From NCBI RefSeq assembly GCF_008831285.2, contig NC_045138.2, forward strand, positions 39,547,115 through 39,611,114: a stretch of 64,000 bases of DNA, in the 5' to 3' direction. The notes under the pieces are model-generated. The model did not search any database. It worked only from the letters and a program-made list of their open reading frames with translations, and was not told the DNA's origin. The stretch comes from Nymphaea colorata (taxonomy: Eukaryota > Streptophyta > Magnoliopsida > Nymphaeales > Nymphaeaceae). Within the stretch, counting starts at the first letter, position 1; the number at the start of each line of letters is the position of its first letter. This document shows positions 36,901 to 49,198 of this stretch, piece by piece. Made by a program: the position numbers and the translations under genes.

Positions 36901-37437
36901 GGGCCTGTTTGAATACATAAACTAAATACTCAGCTTGAAACTGTTGGGTATTTAGTAGTTAGTTCCACCTACCGGGCATTTTTTTGTGGAATATTTGTTC
37001 CACCTTTTATTTTCCCTATTTGTTTGATTTTATGAAACTTTAATGAGATGTTAACAATAAAAAAATTTCTCCCATCGACATTAATACCAGTATAAAGTTC
37101 TATAATGGCTCAAAAACTGTCAGCACTAAAGTTCTGTGGCTATCTAAAGACGCAACTTCTCACCGAATATGAACTAAAGCTTCAGCTCTGAAGTATAAAG
37201 TTCCATTAACTGATGAAGTCATGGGCACAAATTCATGGATCTGATATACTTGTTTGTGCTCAGGAAATCATGGGCACAAGCTCTACACCAAGATCCGAGC
37301 TTATTAAGCTGTGTTTCGTGTTTATTAAACGTAAGATTCATGTAGTGTCAACTTCATACTGGGAAAGCTCCGATCTAAGGTAAGAAAATTAAATAGGGTG
37401 AGAGCGTGTCAATCATAAATTCGAACATGTCAAAATT

Positions 37438-37449
37438 TGACACGTGTCA
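37438..37449. promoter_or_regulatory. G-box palindrome
   Basis: TGACACGTGTCA is a perfect 12-bp palindrome centred on CACGTG, the core bound by plant bZIP and bHLH factors. No gene start was recognised near it, so function is uncertain. Confidence 0.3.
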
Positions 37450-38191
37450 GATCTGAGGAGACCCCAAGCGAACATAAGGTTAGAGCAGTTTCACGTAAAG
37501 GATATGAACAAGTCACATCTTGGTAGATTCAAATGGGCAGAGAGCCAGAGACCATTAACGATCTCCTATCAGGAAGATGGTCCAACCGGACATGTGGCCC
37601 AAAAACCAGTTAATGGAATGGTGCCAATGCTCCCTCCTCTCCAACCTTCACGAGAATACGTCAAACTCCATATCGTGTTCAGCCATTAACATGAATTAAA
37701 ATTTCCCCGCAGCTCTGCAGCGTTGCCCCACTGTGAGTCACATCTTGCAGCAAGTGCAGAAGACTGTTCCACATGACAAAAACGCGACCAACTCTGAAAC
37801 GAGTTAAAGGTCCACACCCAAGTCATAAAAAATACACCTTAGTGTCTTCGTTTCCAATAGAGTAATGAACTTTCTACACTTGACTCCACGGGGCTCTTCT
37901 TCTTCCATCGATCAAAGCCTAAAGTACTCGCAAAGCGGAACGAGCTCCAAACCTTCGCTGAAGATTAGTCCGATTGACGTGCATGGGTTAAACTTTTCAG
38001 AAACCGAACTGCCAACGCTGCGATTTTCTGCTAGTAAGATCCCGATCTAAGTTGAAAGAGGTCCAAGTGCTAGTGAGAGTCTTATCAATAGAGGATTAGA
38101 GTCACTGGTGGAGTTAGAAAATTTTGAGAGAGGACCCAAGATCAGGAACGATGGTTTCTATTTGTATACTTAAAATATTTGGCCTTTTTAA

Positions 38192-38364
38192 GGGTCGTTT
38201 GGCAACAGTAACATTCTATTATTTGTCTTATACACTTAACCCAAAAATTGGTTACATTCATATAGGACACTTTAAAAAATGTTTTATCAATGTGTCTTAT
38301 TTTTCATTTTCATAGCAGGTTCATGTGACACAGTAACAATGTTGCTTATGCCAAACAACTCCTA
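38192..38364 (+). mobile_element. MITE, about 173 bp
   Basis: The left end GGGTCGTTTGGCAACAGTA is mirrored at the right end (AGTTGTTTGGCATAAGCAAC on the complement). The interior is collinear with the reverse complement of 13544-13700, notably AAAATTGGTTACATTC and GACACTTTAA. No coding capacity. Confidence 0.65.
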
Positions 38365-38365
38365 A

Positions 38366-38525
38366 GGAACTGTTGGACAACAATAACACATTGTTATTGT
38401 CTCATGAATATGTTTCAAAAATGTGGTATTTTCATGAAATAGTATGTTATAGTATCCATGAATCTGCTCCTTCTTTTAGAACAAATTCGTATGGCAGTAA
38501 CAGTGTGTTACTGCCAAACTGCCCC
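38366..38525 (+). mobile_element. Second MITE, adjacent
   Basis: Starts GGAACTGTTGGACAACAATA and ends with the inverse (GGGGCAGTTTGGCAGTAAC on the complement). It directly follows the previous element and shares its end type and an ATGAATCTGCT phrase seen near the middle of related copies. Confidence 0.55.
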
Positions 38526-39471
38526 AAAAAAAAAGGATTGGCTGGATCAATTGCTTGTAGACAGCCGGCTACTAATTCGAGTGGCAAAGGCATCACAAAA
38601 CTCTCCTGCATCTTTTTTTGTGCCAATTGGGTGGAACTAGTATACTAGCTGACACAAGCCGACCTGTTCCCGGGGGTGAACAAAGGGAGGTCTGGCTCTC
38701 ACTTTGTCCATCGGATACTCTTCCTCGTCAAACCAAAAGTATTTAGACATGTACAAGAGACTTTCTACAAGAAGTTGAAACTATTTAGATGGTACTGCTT
38801 TTTAGCCTCACTGGTCTCAAATTGGTGCTACATGCATGGGACCCTATTATTTAAACAAACAAACAGAAGATTTCAGTAGCATGGATTTTAGGATTGGAGT
38901 CAGTTTTGCTCAAGTGCGAGCAAGAGCGATGAGTGCCAGAACTTGCTGGCTTCAACTTGAAGGAAGTTGAGAATAATAATTCAGTTCTTTTTGACAGGAA
39001 GCACTTTAAAAATATTCTTTTTTAACGCCAATTTGCCCATAAAAAAGTTAAATAAGAAGAACTTCAAACGCGGGCTTTTTTACTTCCTTCTATTTGTTAA
39101 ACTTTATTAATCCACTTTATGGTTCTTTCACAAAGGCAAGGCACTCTGAGATTCTCATGTGCAGGCATTTTGTGTTCGCTGTTTAAGCCAACATGCACGT
39201 GAGTGGTGGTGTCCACGAGTGTTCTACATATTAAAAAGATTTAATTACTTTTTATAAATAATATCATTTTGGTAATGGCCAATTAGCGTCAATGTAGTTT
39301 CTATTTTTAAGTTAAAAATTATTAAAACACATTGTTACCCTGACAACTGAAGGGAGGGCACTAGAAGGACCCGTACTAACACTGGATCTATGTCAGAGTT
39401 GATGTGGCTCATCCAATGTTGGGAAGAAAAAAGAACAAAAAAAAAAGTTATGTTTGGAACTTACGCCATTT

Positions 39472-39552
39472 TATATATATATATATAGAAAGAGAGAGAG
39501 AGGTATATATATATATATATATATATAGAAAGAGAGAGAGAGAGAGAGAGAG
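39472..39552. repeat. Compound (TA)n-(GA)n microsatellite, duplicated
   Basis: The order TA run, GAAAGAGAGAGAGAG, TA run, GAAAGAGAGAGAG is seen, so the compound unit occurs twice in tandem. Confidence 0.9.
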
Positions 39553-41079
39553 CCGATAAAATGGGAATATATAACAAAATTTGGGGACAAGAGGTCCCCT
39601 AAATATAAAAACAATTCGCAAAGAACAAAATTACGCAAGCAGGAGGAACAAATAAACAATACAATGCACAGAAAAATAAGAGAGAAGAAGAAAGACGAAA
39701 CGGCACAGTCACCCACCCGCAGTCAGGTGGCGGCGAGAGAGAGAGAGAGAGAAAGAGAGATTGGTAAATATCAATACTACTTAGAGACAAAACCAGGCCT
39801 ACTAGAAACCATTACTAAAGTGTTTTTTTTATACAATAAGGTATGACCTGAAGGTGATTTGCTGATGCCCATGTATTAAGTTAGTCGTATTTTTTTTTCT
39901 TTAACCATGATTTTTAATCATCAAGAAATGAACCGCTCCGATAGCGTTGATAGTAGAAAAATCATTTTTTAAAAAAAAAACTAAAAAATGATCTCTATTG
40001 AATTACTTGGTATTTACCAAGTGTATATACATTAATGAGTGACTAAATTGCAAAAATGTTAAAAGGTGACAGACGAAACGTTGTGAAGATGCATCTTAAA
40101 TCGAACCCTGGAATTGGGCACGAAGCAATTGGATGGATGAGCGGCATCAGGGGGAACGTCGAAGCTGCTCAGTCTGGAAGATGCCCTGCCATGATCCTGA
40201 TCTCCATGTAAATGGTGGCTCCGTTTATTATGTTCCTTTTCTTCTTATTTTGTTTCTCCCGACGCGAACAGCTGAGATTAATCAGTTCATTTTGTTCTTT
40301 TTTTTTAATGGGTAACAGACACATACTTTGTCTTTTCTTTTCCTGAATGGGCAACACGGACATACTGCCCTCGAACTCTGTGCTGTCATTCGCAACCATG
40401 GAGTCATAAGAGAATATTAAAAAGTAATTAACCTGATTGGGCGAGGAAGGTTTTTTTTTTTTAGAGGCTGAAGTTGCTTGCTTCCAAACTAACTTTGTTT
40501 AATAAAGTTAGGCAAGTGGTACATCTCCCGCAGGTTGGCACCCAAAAGAAACAAGTCTCTGTTTTCATCTGAAATCATTTTCGAGTGAAAGCTATTTCTT
40601 TTCCCGGGGAGTTAGGATTAACCTAAGCCCTCACCTTTTTCCTCGGCCCAAAGTCTAGCAAATGTCAGCAAATTTTATAAATTAAAAAAAGTCTTAAAAA
40701 TAGTGAAATGCAAAACATGCAGCAACAAAATGGAGAAAAAATGTAAAAAAAAACACACACACATTTTTCATGTTTTTTTGTTTTTGGTTGGATTTTACTT
40801 TTGAAGTACTAAGTGGATTTTTTTCGAAGAAAACACATTTTATGTAACCATGCCTTCACCGTGGTATCATGTTTTATCTTGTGTGGCAGAGGAACATAGT
40901 GTGTAGGAACATTGAACTGACGACACATTATTTTCGTACCACCAATCCCAACTAGTTGTCGCAGTAGTAGATTCTTTGTGGATAAGTTATTAGAAACATC
41001 TCCTTCATGCGAAACTTTTTCTCACACTTTAACAATATGGAAAGAAGGTTCATCTGCATGAAACTTGATTGGAGCACAC

Positions 41080-42540
41080 ACTCCTAACTTTATGAGGAAA
41101 TACAATGAAGGCAAAAGTTTAAGACTGCGGTGGATGCAAGAAAGGGATTCCAATACCCAATTTTTCAATATTCCAATACCCAGTGTAGGCTGCAAGCAGC
41201 GCTTATTATCTTATGCAGGGAGTCTGTGCCTTGACAAACGTGTGATCAGCTCCTAGCATTGGCTATCCAGAAAACTGAATTATGCCAAGTTTTTGTGGGG
41301 TAATGTAGGTGAAGGTTCTAAGCCCCATTTGATAAAATGGAGTGGACCATGCCTCCCAAAAAGAAAGGGAGGGGTGGGTCTCAAAAGACTGGGTGAGAGC
41401 AGTAGCAGAGCAACTTGTTAGCTGGCGCGGGCCACTGCCCAGACCAGCCGAGCAAAAAATCTTCTCCATGACTCAAAAATTACATGGTAAATTAACGTAC
41501 GTCACCAATACAAGCGCCTTTTGGCTAAAAAATACTGGCTCGAGCACAGGAAACGAGGCCCATCTGGCCTTTTTAGCTTGCAAGGTGAATGTTGAAGACA
41601 CCATTTGGGCTAAAATTATACACAGAAAATACTCTCGAGAAGGTCAATGTGCGCAGGGTCTAACTTGAAGAATTGCTCCAAAATCTTGGAATAGTATTTG
41701 GAAGGCTTGGGATACATAGGAGGTAAAATCCAATGGGAGGTGAAACCGTGAAAGCAGGAGACAAAGTGAAATTCTGGAGTGACAAGTGGTCGACAACAAT
41801 CCTAATTCATCAAGTGCCAGGCCAGAGATTCCAATTAATGGACCAAACTATGCAGATGGCAGTTGAGAAAATTGCAATGGAGGTTGAATTCGTTAAGCAC
41901 TTCCTTGACAGCCTGGGAATTCAATGTCACAATAAGAGAAAAGCAACATGACATGTTGGTGTGGACTGGTTGTAACAAGATGGAGATAAGTAGAAGGCTA
42001 GAAGCCAATACATGAAATCAAATCCGAAGGAAGGGTAGATTCAGGCTTGGCGAGGAGGCATATGGAGCACCAACAGCCTGCTGAGGGCCATTTGGACTCT
42101 CCATGTGGGGCTAGAGGGCAGTCTGCAGACTAACATGAGGCTCAAGCATTCAGGTCTCAATATATCATACAGATGTAGCCTCTGCTCGAGTGCAATAGAA
42201 GATGAACAACACCTTCTTTTCAAGTGTTGAGAGAGCAAACAAATATTGACTCGAAAGAATAGCTTTGTTTGTGCATTCAAATGGTGGTGCAGGAAGAAAC
42301 TCATAAATGAGGTCCTTAAACAGTGTTGCAAGAACTACTGTTGGCGCCTGTGCAAGGACGTCTTGTTAGCAATTGATTGGAAATCAGCAGAATAAAAAAT
42401 CCTACCATTCTGATGGGAGAAATTCTAGTGAAAAAGAATTTTGGAAGCTGGAGACGCGAACTGGAAGACATGCTCCAAGCTAAGACGTTGTGGACGGCCA
42501 TTGAGGCCATGATTAGCAGATGGAGACACAGGCTTTAGTT
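41080..42540 (+). pseudogene. LINE (L1-type) ORF2 remnant
   Basis: Broken frames match plant LINE ORF2. First comes LRLRWMQERDSNTQFF (the conserved LRW.QEGD.NTKFF motif between endonuclease and reverse transcriptase). It passes at about 41185-41200 straight to LLSYAG.LCL (the segment after the reverse transcriptase), so the reverse transcriptase core is deleted. Then follow FLWGN, KWSGPCLPK, a VKFWSDKW segment near 41768 and a zinc-ribbon-like CSLC...DEQHLLFKC (zf-RVT) near 42178-42235. Several stops and frame changes are present. No poly-A tail or target duplication was identified. Confidence 0.82.
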
Positions 42541-44760
42541 GACAGGAGACCGGCTGTGGCTGAAGGGTATTTTGTTCTTGCTGCTACTAACCAGGTTAAC
42601 TATTTCAGGGAATGGGTTTTGTAAAGGGCCAGTGAGGTCATTTCGCAATGGTTATCATGCTTCTTCTCAGTTGAGCCAGCTTGTCCTGGCCCATTTTTGT
42701 ATCTGATATATAAATTTTGTCCAATAATGGTCGGGGGGGGGGGGGCGGGGCCGGGGTGTATCCCCGAGCAGGATTTTTCTTGAAATCTTCTAATGGTCTT
42801 TATATGAACCATTCTAAAACCCACAAAAAACATGTAACCAAAGACTGATTTTTTCACCAAGTTTTGTCTCCGACATGGATTTGACATCATTCCAAACAAC
42901 CCCTTTTAGTTGTGACTATCTTGTAAATCATGAGGTTCATGCTCCAAAATGCAACCACATTTCGAATTTGAGTGTGCATTATGCTGTTTTTTGTTCTTTT
43001 CAAAATTTGAAACATACTTGGCCTCCAATGAAGATTGACAGCCCCGCCATGAACTGCTAAGAAGCTACAGCATAATTCGTATACAAATTTAAGATGTTGG
43101 CCCTCTCTTTTGCATGCTTCCAGAATGCTCGAGATTATTTTGCTGTTTATATGTGAGGAATTTTTTAGGACAGAAATGGTCAATGGTGTAAATGCGAACG
43201 AAGGGGAGCCTTAACTCATTAACTGTAGCCTGTAGGACATTAAGAGCATTGAGTGCAAAAGTTTCACGATTGTAACGTTCGGACGCTTAGCCGTTAGCGG
43301 TGTCCCAACGGGCAAATCCGAAAAAAAAAAAAAAACAAAGCAATAGTTTAAATTGTTTCAAAGCAACGGTCCCATTTTCTGGCCAATCATGTCGCCAGCA
43401 CATGGTCCGAAGGGCAAAGCAGCACCGAAATTTGGGAGAATAGCACGCTAACCGTTAGTTTTTGCGGTTCGAGGCGAAATGACGAAAATGCCCAAATGAA
43501 ATTTTAACTCGTTGCAGAGATGTAAATAAAAATTTTTATTTTCTCATCTCAACCGACAGTCTAGGAGTACAGTAACAAGATTGGTTTACTTTATTGTATT
43601 CCATATTCTCCCATTGCATTGAAACCAGTTGATGAATATATTAGGAATCTGAGTTGGCCTCCAATATATTAAAAAGAAAGCAATGAAGCATTTTGAGTAT
43701 CTAGTAAAGAAAAAGCAAGATGCTGAAATCCATGCACCACCAATTTCCATCTATGTAATAAGGTTTGAGGAGTTGAGAATCTTAGGCAATAAGGAGAGTC
43801 TAACCAAAGAAGGTCACCATGTGGTTGCCCAATGTCTTATGAGTTGTATCTGATTGGATGTGGACCCATATTTTAGTACATTTTCCCTTTCTTTTGCAGC
43901 ACACCTCACCTATCCAATTATAAGTATTCGCTCTAGTTTGATATGGCTTTTAATTCTATTTATTGTTATGTAAAATGGTTGATCTTGGGTATGATATTGG
44001 TAGCATTAATGAAATTGGTAGATTTGAATCAGATTAAATGGAGAAATATTGAAGATGCTCTATCAATCCAGATACCACTGTTTAGTTATGAATTGATTGT
44101 GTTATGATTTTGCTACGTTGGGCTTATTAAAGTATTTTTATGTGTAGATATTTAGTTTTTTTTTTTCAATTTGATAACTTTTTGGATTGGATTGAGTACA
44201 TCAAGTAACTTTTTCGAATATTTTCAAGAAGGAGTTCTATTTCATGATTTATGGCAATGGAAGAGTCTGAAAATTCTGGCTAAAGGGTATTAGGTATATA
44301 ATTTTAAATTTTAAATAGCATGAACGTGTAAATAAAAAAATTACGAAAAAATATCAATATAGTAAAAATATATTTGAGTTCACACCTATCTTTACCCCTG
44401 CAGCATAGGTGCAAGTATGTTAACCATGATCTTTTTCTTCACAGACAAAGTCATAGAAGAGTAAAATGTTTGAATTGGTCACATTCATTTGTCCCAATAG
44501 AATCATGCAACGGATCGAAATGTTCAAACTTGAAATTTTGAAGATGACATTGTCGCCGTTCAAAATGAACATAGTAGAGAGAGAAAGATTGAGAAGGGAA
44601 TGAAAGAAAAATGGAGGGAAATGAAGAGGGGCAAAATGATCATTGAGGAGCGCCCTAAAGTCAGGAAGCGAGACAGTCACAGTGCCAGGTGGGGGAAAGG
44701 TGAAGGGTACCCCTCAAAGTAAAGGGCAGCGAAGGCGATGCCAGACTGGGAATAGTCACT
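42541..44760. other. Intergenic stretch before the arabinogalactan peptide gene
   Basis: No conserved coding sequence is recognised. A G run of about 13, broken by C, lies at about 42734-42750, and an A run at about 43321-43336. The AT content is high from 43.9 to 44.4 kb. Confidence 0.55.
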
Positions 44761-45129
44761 CACATGGACCAGCGCAGAGGTAGGACCCACCGCATTTGTC
44801 GCCGACTAGGGCGCTCCGGCATAAAAGGCCGGCGCCCTCTGCCACCCTTCTCGCAAATCTCTCCATCTCGCGCTTTCTATTTCTCTATCTCTACTGCTGC
44901 TGCTACGACCGGGCGCAGAGGGCATCAGGTTCTTCGAGGAAGAGAGGGAGGCGGGGAGGGCGAAGACCAGAGGGAAAGCCTTTCTCTCTCTGCCTTCCTC
45001 TCTTTCTGAGGCCTCTCGGCGGAGAGGAGAGGAGGAGAGAAACGCTTGCGCTTCTTCTTCGTCTTGCTCTTGTTTGTTCTTCTTTGCTAAGGTAGATCGG
45101 GTTTGTCCTTGAGAGGGAGAGAGAGAGAG
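44761..45129 (+). promoter_or_regulatory. Core promoter and leader of the arabinogalactan peptide gene
   Basis: CATAAAAGG at about 44819 is a TATA-like candidate, followed by a CT-rich patch (44850-44895) and a GA-rich leader that runs into the start codon at 45130. The next 5' region (44590-44760) is AT/GA-rich without clear elements. Confidence 0.4.
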
Positions 45130-46254
45130 ATGGCTTCCATGGGTGCAAGGGCTTTCTTGGTTGCGATGGTGGTCGTTCTCGCCGTGGCGCTGCCCCTGGT
45201 GCAGGCAAAGGGACACCACCCCCATACCCCCACGCCGGCTCCCGCCAGCGCTCCCCTGTCTGCTGCGCCGGTGAGCAACATTGCCGCTCCTCCTTCCACT
45301 TCCGCCGTCTCCGCTCCCGCCCCTGCACCTACAGGCGATGGTTAGTCCTCCTTCTCCTCATTTTCTTCTTCCTCGTGCTGCTTTTGGTTCTTTTCCTTTT
45401 TCCACGTTTCTTCTAAATTCCTTTTGTTTAAGGAACGCTTTTCTTTTCTTTTCCTCTCGTGTTCATCTACTTCTTTTGTTCTAAACGGGTTTTCTCTCGT
45501 CTTCTTCTCGTTAGGCATCGGTTTACTTTCTTGCTGTTTCTTTTCTATTCTTAGTTTTTCAGTATTGCTAGTTTTTTCTTTCATTCTTTTGCTGATTTTT
45601 TTTTCGGCAAATCATTTAGTTGTTGGTGCTCTGCCGTGCTCGTGGTTTGTTTCCTTCTTTCTGGAACCACTATGTGTTCCATTTTCTAGATTTAAATTGT
45701 TTGGTTTTGTGTTCCATTTTCTAGATTTAAATTGTTTGGTTTTGTGTTCCATTTTCTAGATTTAAATTGTTTGGTTTTGTGTTCCTTTTTCTAGATTTAA
45801 ATTGTTTGGTTTTGTGTTCCTTTCTTGTGCCATCGCTGTCTTTCCTTTTCTCTTTACCTTTTTTGTTGCGATTTTATATGATTTCCTCGCTACCATCGTT
45901 GTCTTTCGTTTCCTTTTCTTATCTTGGCGCTATTCTAACGTTTTATCTTTACAAGTGCACGTCATGTTCTTCTTCTCTTTCTCATATCTATTCTTCATAA
46001 GACGCCAATGATTATTGTTCTTATCAAATCTTTCATTTTATTTTGTTAACCTAATAAATTACATTTGGAGATCGATCTTTCAGTGGATTCTCACCACTGC
46101 TTGGGCTCTCACTATTTTGAGTCTTCTGATGGCGTTTTTCTTTCTCGCAGGGACGTCGATCGACCAAGGAATCGCATACGTGTTGATGCTCGTGGCTCTG
46201 GTGCTCACCTACCTCATCCACCCTCTGGATGCTTCCCCCTACAAGCTCTTCTAA
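45130..46254 (+). CDS. Arabinogalactan peptide (AGP16/20/41 type)
   Basis: A small GPI-anchored cell-wall proteoglycan precursor of 104 residues in two exons, 45130-45340 and 46151-46254, with an 810-bp GT-AG intron and a phase 1 junction. Residues 1-26 are a signal peptide. Residues 27-70 form an Ala/Pro/Ser/Thr-rich stretch with PAPAP-type sites expected to be hydroxylated and O-glycosylated, preceded by an unusual KGHHPH. The C-terminal GTSIDQGIAYVLMLVALVLTYLIHPLDASPYKLF is the hallmark of AG peptides 16/20/41 and is a GPI-attachment signal that is removed. The family's mature peptide is usually only 10-15 residues, so this one has a longer glycomodule. The start is the first ATG after the GA leader. 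Confidence 0.93.
45674..45822. repeat. 35-bp minisatellite in the AG peptide intron
   Basis: Four head-to-tail units begin at 45674, 45709, 45744 and 45779, plus a 9-base start of a fifth. The first three are identical and the fourth has one change. Each contains a pyrimidine run followed by CTAG, resembling an acceptor. Confidence 0.97.
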
Positions 46255-49198
46255 ACCAGAGGGCGCATTGTCTCGTTCGTCCTCGCTGAAAATCTTTGTT
46301 GAGGGATGGGAAAGAAGATAGAGGGAGAAGATACTTGTATTTACACTCTGTGTAACAATGGCGGCTTCTCCTCTTTTTGGTCTTGATGGGTCTTGGGGGC
46401 TGAACATTTGGGTCCTTTTTACTTTTCTGCTTATTTTATCTCCTTTTGGGCTTTGTTGATGACTGAGTATTTACCATGGGTAGATGTTCATTATTCTTTT
46501 CTCTTCCATTTGTTCTTTCTTTCCTCCTTCCTCGACGGTACCACCATTACATAATAGGTTGTTCTTTTCTTATCCCCTCTCTCTATATCTCTTCGTGTTG
46601 CCATGTGATCGTCCACATGGGTTTAGGGTAAAAACTGAAAAAGCAAACATGAAATGGTTAAAAATGGAAGTGACATACAGTCTATGACGTGGGTAGCTCA
46701 GGTCGTTCCAGTCATCCAGTGTGTTTTTTAATCTTTTGCTGGTACGCCTTTTTTCTGCCATAACTTTCCTGATCTTTTAACGTTATCAGGGAAATTTGCT
46801 TTATTCCGAAGTATCGAACGAATTTCCTGTATTTTGGCGTTGCGTCCCCAAATAAGAGAGAACTTAAAACTTGCATTTGAAATGCGAGAATAATTCCAAA
46901 GATGAGTACGAGTGTTTCGAAACGAAGTAATTTAAAACATGTTTTCTGTCATTGAAGTTACCTTGTTTGCATTTTAAACAAAAAATGTCATTGAAATCTG
47001 AGTGTTCCGAATCGAAGTAATTTCAAATATGTTTTCCGTCATTGGAGTTTCAAGTTTTGAACTTATATTTGAAATGCGAGAGGAGATATCATTGAAGTCT
47101 GAGTGTGAAGTAGTTTTTGAACTTTGAACAGGAGATATCATTGAAGTCTGAGTGTGAAGTAGTTTTTGAACTTTGAACAGCAGCAATTTCAAATTTGTTT
47201 TTCTTAAGATTTGACAGTTATTTTCAATATGCATGCCCCCTCACCCCACCGTCAGAGGTTACAGACACGCTCAAGCATGGTTCCTGACGGCTGACAGTTG
47301 CAGAGCACGCCCAGTTTATGAAGATGTCGGAAACTCAGTTTCTCATTGAAACGTTAAAAGACAGATGGTTCTGGTTTATTTTTTTCGACGTTCACCATTA
47401 CTACCCGACAGTGAATCCGTGACCTCCTATGACGAAGAAGTTCAATCCCCTAACAGCGAACATGGCTCTGCAGTAATTGGCAATTTGGGAGCCGGAATCC
47501 ATGGCACGTTCTCGTCCATGGTCGGACGTGCCATGTCTCATTTTATCCAACTACTGATCTGAATTCAAGCACAATTACTAAGAATCGGTCGCTCTATAAA
47601 TAGGATTCAGATGCTGTTTTAGCGTGTAGACCACCCAACTGTATAAAGTCTGGGTCAAGCCCAGATCCTAGAAAGGTGTTTGATAACAGGGACGCTGCAA
47701 TTCATAAATGTGTTTCAAGAAATGCACACTTTCATTATTTCTAGATCTCTGCCACATAAATGATCCAATAGAACAAATTGTTGGGTCTCATGAATTTATA
47801 ATAATAGTTTATGTAAATTGCTTTAATGGATTCATAAGTTCTTCAGCATTAATGTCGACGGACGTATCCGTGATTCCCATAACCAATTTGAGTACTGAGC
47901 AGCTGAGTGGGGCATGGAAAGAAGATACAATCCACTTAGTAGATCTATAGCGAAGAGATCCGACCCAAAATCACGTATGAAACTCAAATCTTCAACTAGC
48001 CGGACCAAGATTCAATTTCAAAAAGTCACGTTCCAGCGGCAACAAAAAATTGAACCAGGCGTGCATCTAGATACGTCGGACTACGTATCCGGTAGATGCT
48101 TATATCCCCTAATCCTACGATGACGACGATGACGGAGTACTGAGTATGCCATGCCAACATGTTTTCTACCTTATTTTGATTGAATGGACTCATGGCCAGT
48201 TTCCCCATCTGAAACGGTCAAAACCTTCGATCCATATTCATGGTGAAATTCCGAAGACCTTTTCACCACCCAATTGAGACGGGGATCTCATAAGCTCTTT
48301 CGTTGGGACGCTGCACCTTTCCTATAAAACTGGGATTTAGTTGTATGGGTGAAAAATAAAAACACATGCTGACAGTATTAAGATGGGAAGGGGCTGGAGG
48401 AGACTCTTGCATTCACAATCACAAAGCTTTGGCTTTAGTGTTAGCAGGGAAGTGTTTCAGGCGGGTAGGTGGCAAAAGAGCTCCAGAAATTATTCTCACC
48501 AAACCAAAACTGCAATTGTAGCATGACATCATTTACCCATTATGCCTTCCTGTTCATAAAGCCAGCGCTCCAACGGTTCTTCACGCGGATACTGTTTTAG
48601 ATGCAGAAACGAGAGAAAACACGCCACCTTCTGCTGTCCAGTTTCACCCACTCTAAAGAGCAGGTAAAGCATAAAGGGAGAGAGGATAGAGAGAAAGGTA
48701 ACCCAAAAAGAAGCACCTCATTCCAACTTCAAAAACTTTCCATGATTTCTAAGCACATTTTGCTCTGCTTTTTTAATCACAAGACAAAACGGAAAAACTT
48801 AATTCCCAGCGAATTCTCCCCGCCATATTCACAAATTGTTCACAACCTTACGACTTATATATGACTTGGGTAGAGAGAGTGCCAGGAAAGAGAAATATGA
48901 AAACGAATTACAAGTTACCGAATGAAACGGTGCAGAAAATGGCCTGCAATAACATGAAAAATGTAACGTCGCTTAGGAGACTGTCTACCAAAAGATGTAC
49001 AGAAGGCCTGATTCCAAAATTTGGTGAGCAACGAAGATCATTGTAGCTGCTCAACTTTATTGTTGAAGCGTGCAATCCACCGCCCCAAGTTTCTGATGGA
49101 CTGTCAACTAGCTTGTAACTGTCGTTTAGCTATGTAACCACAATCAGCTGAAGCATCTAGCCCGTTAGTGGAGCAGAAAATGACCATACTGCACTACG
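46255..49198. other. Interval between convergent AG peptide and mitochondrial carrier genes
   Basis: About the first 200 bases are probably the AG peptide 3' UTR. No conserved coding sequence is seen after that. A 49-bp tandem duplication lies at 47082-47179. The right end contains the 3' UTR of the carrier gene on the minus strand. Several open frames of 60-90 codons have no recognisable relatives. Confidence 0.55.
47082..47179. repeat. 49-bp tandem duplication
   Basis: Two adjacent units (47082-47130 and 47131-47179), essentially identical. Diverged copies of part of the unit (GAAATCTGAGTGTTC, ATTTGAAATGCGAGA) lie upstream at 46860-47080, so the whole 46860-47200 segment looks like an old tandem array. 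Confidence 0.85.

Larger units (their letters stand above)
33985..41079. other. Gamma-tubulin 3' region and long intergenic stretch
   Basis: The first few hundred bases should be the gamma-tubulin 3' UTR. No conserved coding sequence is recognised after it. The stretch contains a CACGTG palindrome (37438-37449), two adjacent MITEs (38192-38364 and 38366-38525), a compound TA/GA microsatellite (39472-39552) and a GA run (39738-39757). A 61-codon open frame at 37865-38050 has ordinary amino-acid composition but no recognisable relatives. Confidence 0.55.

Noticed and set aside
37865-38050. 61-codon open frame with balanced composition
   Set aside because: No family recognised, no promoter or splice support beyond chance.
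44806-45328. Open frames of 139 and 141 codons on the minus strand
   Set aside because: They are shadows of the GC-rich leader and first exon of the arabinogalactan peptide gene.
45674-45822. Regular repeats resembling a CRISPR array
   Set aside because: The units are head to tail with no spacers, in an intron of a plant gene.
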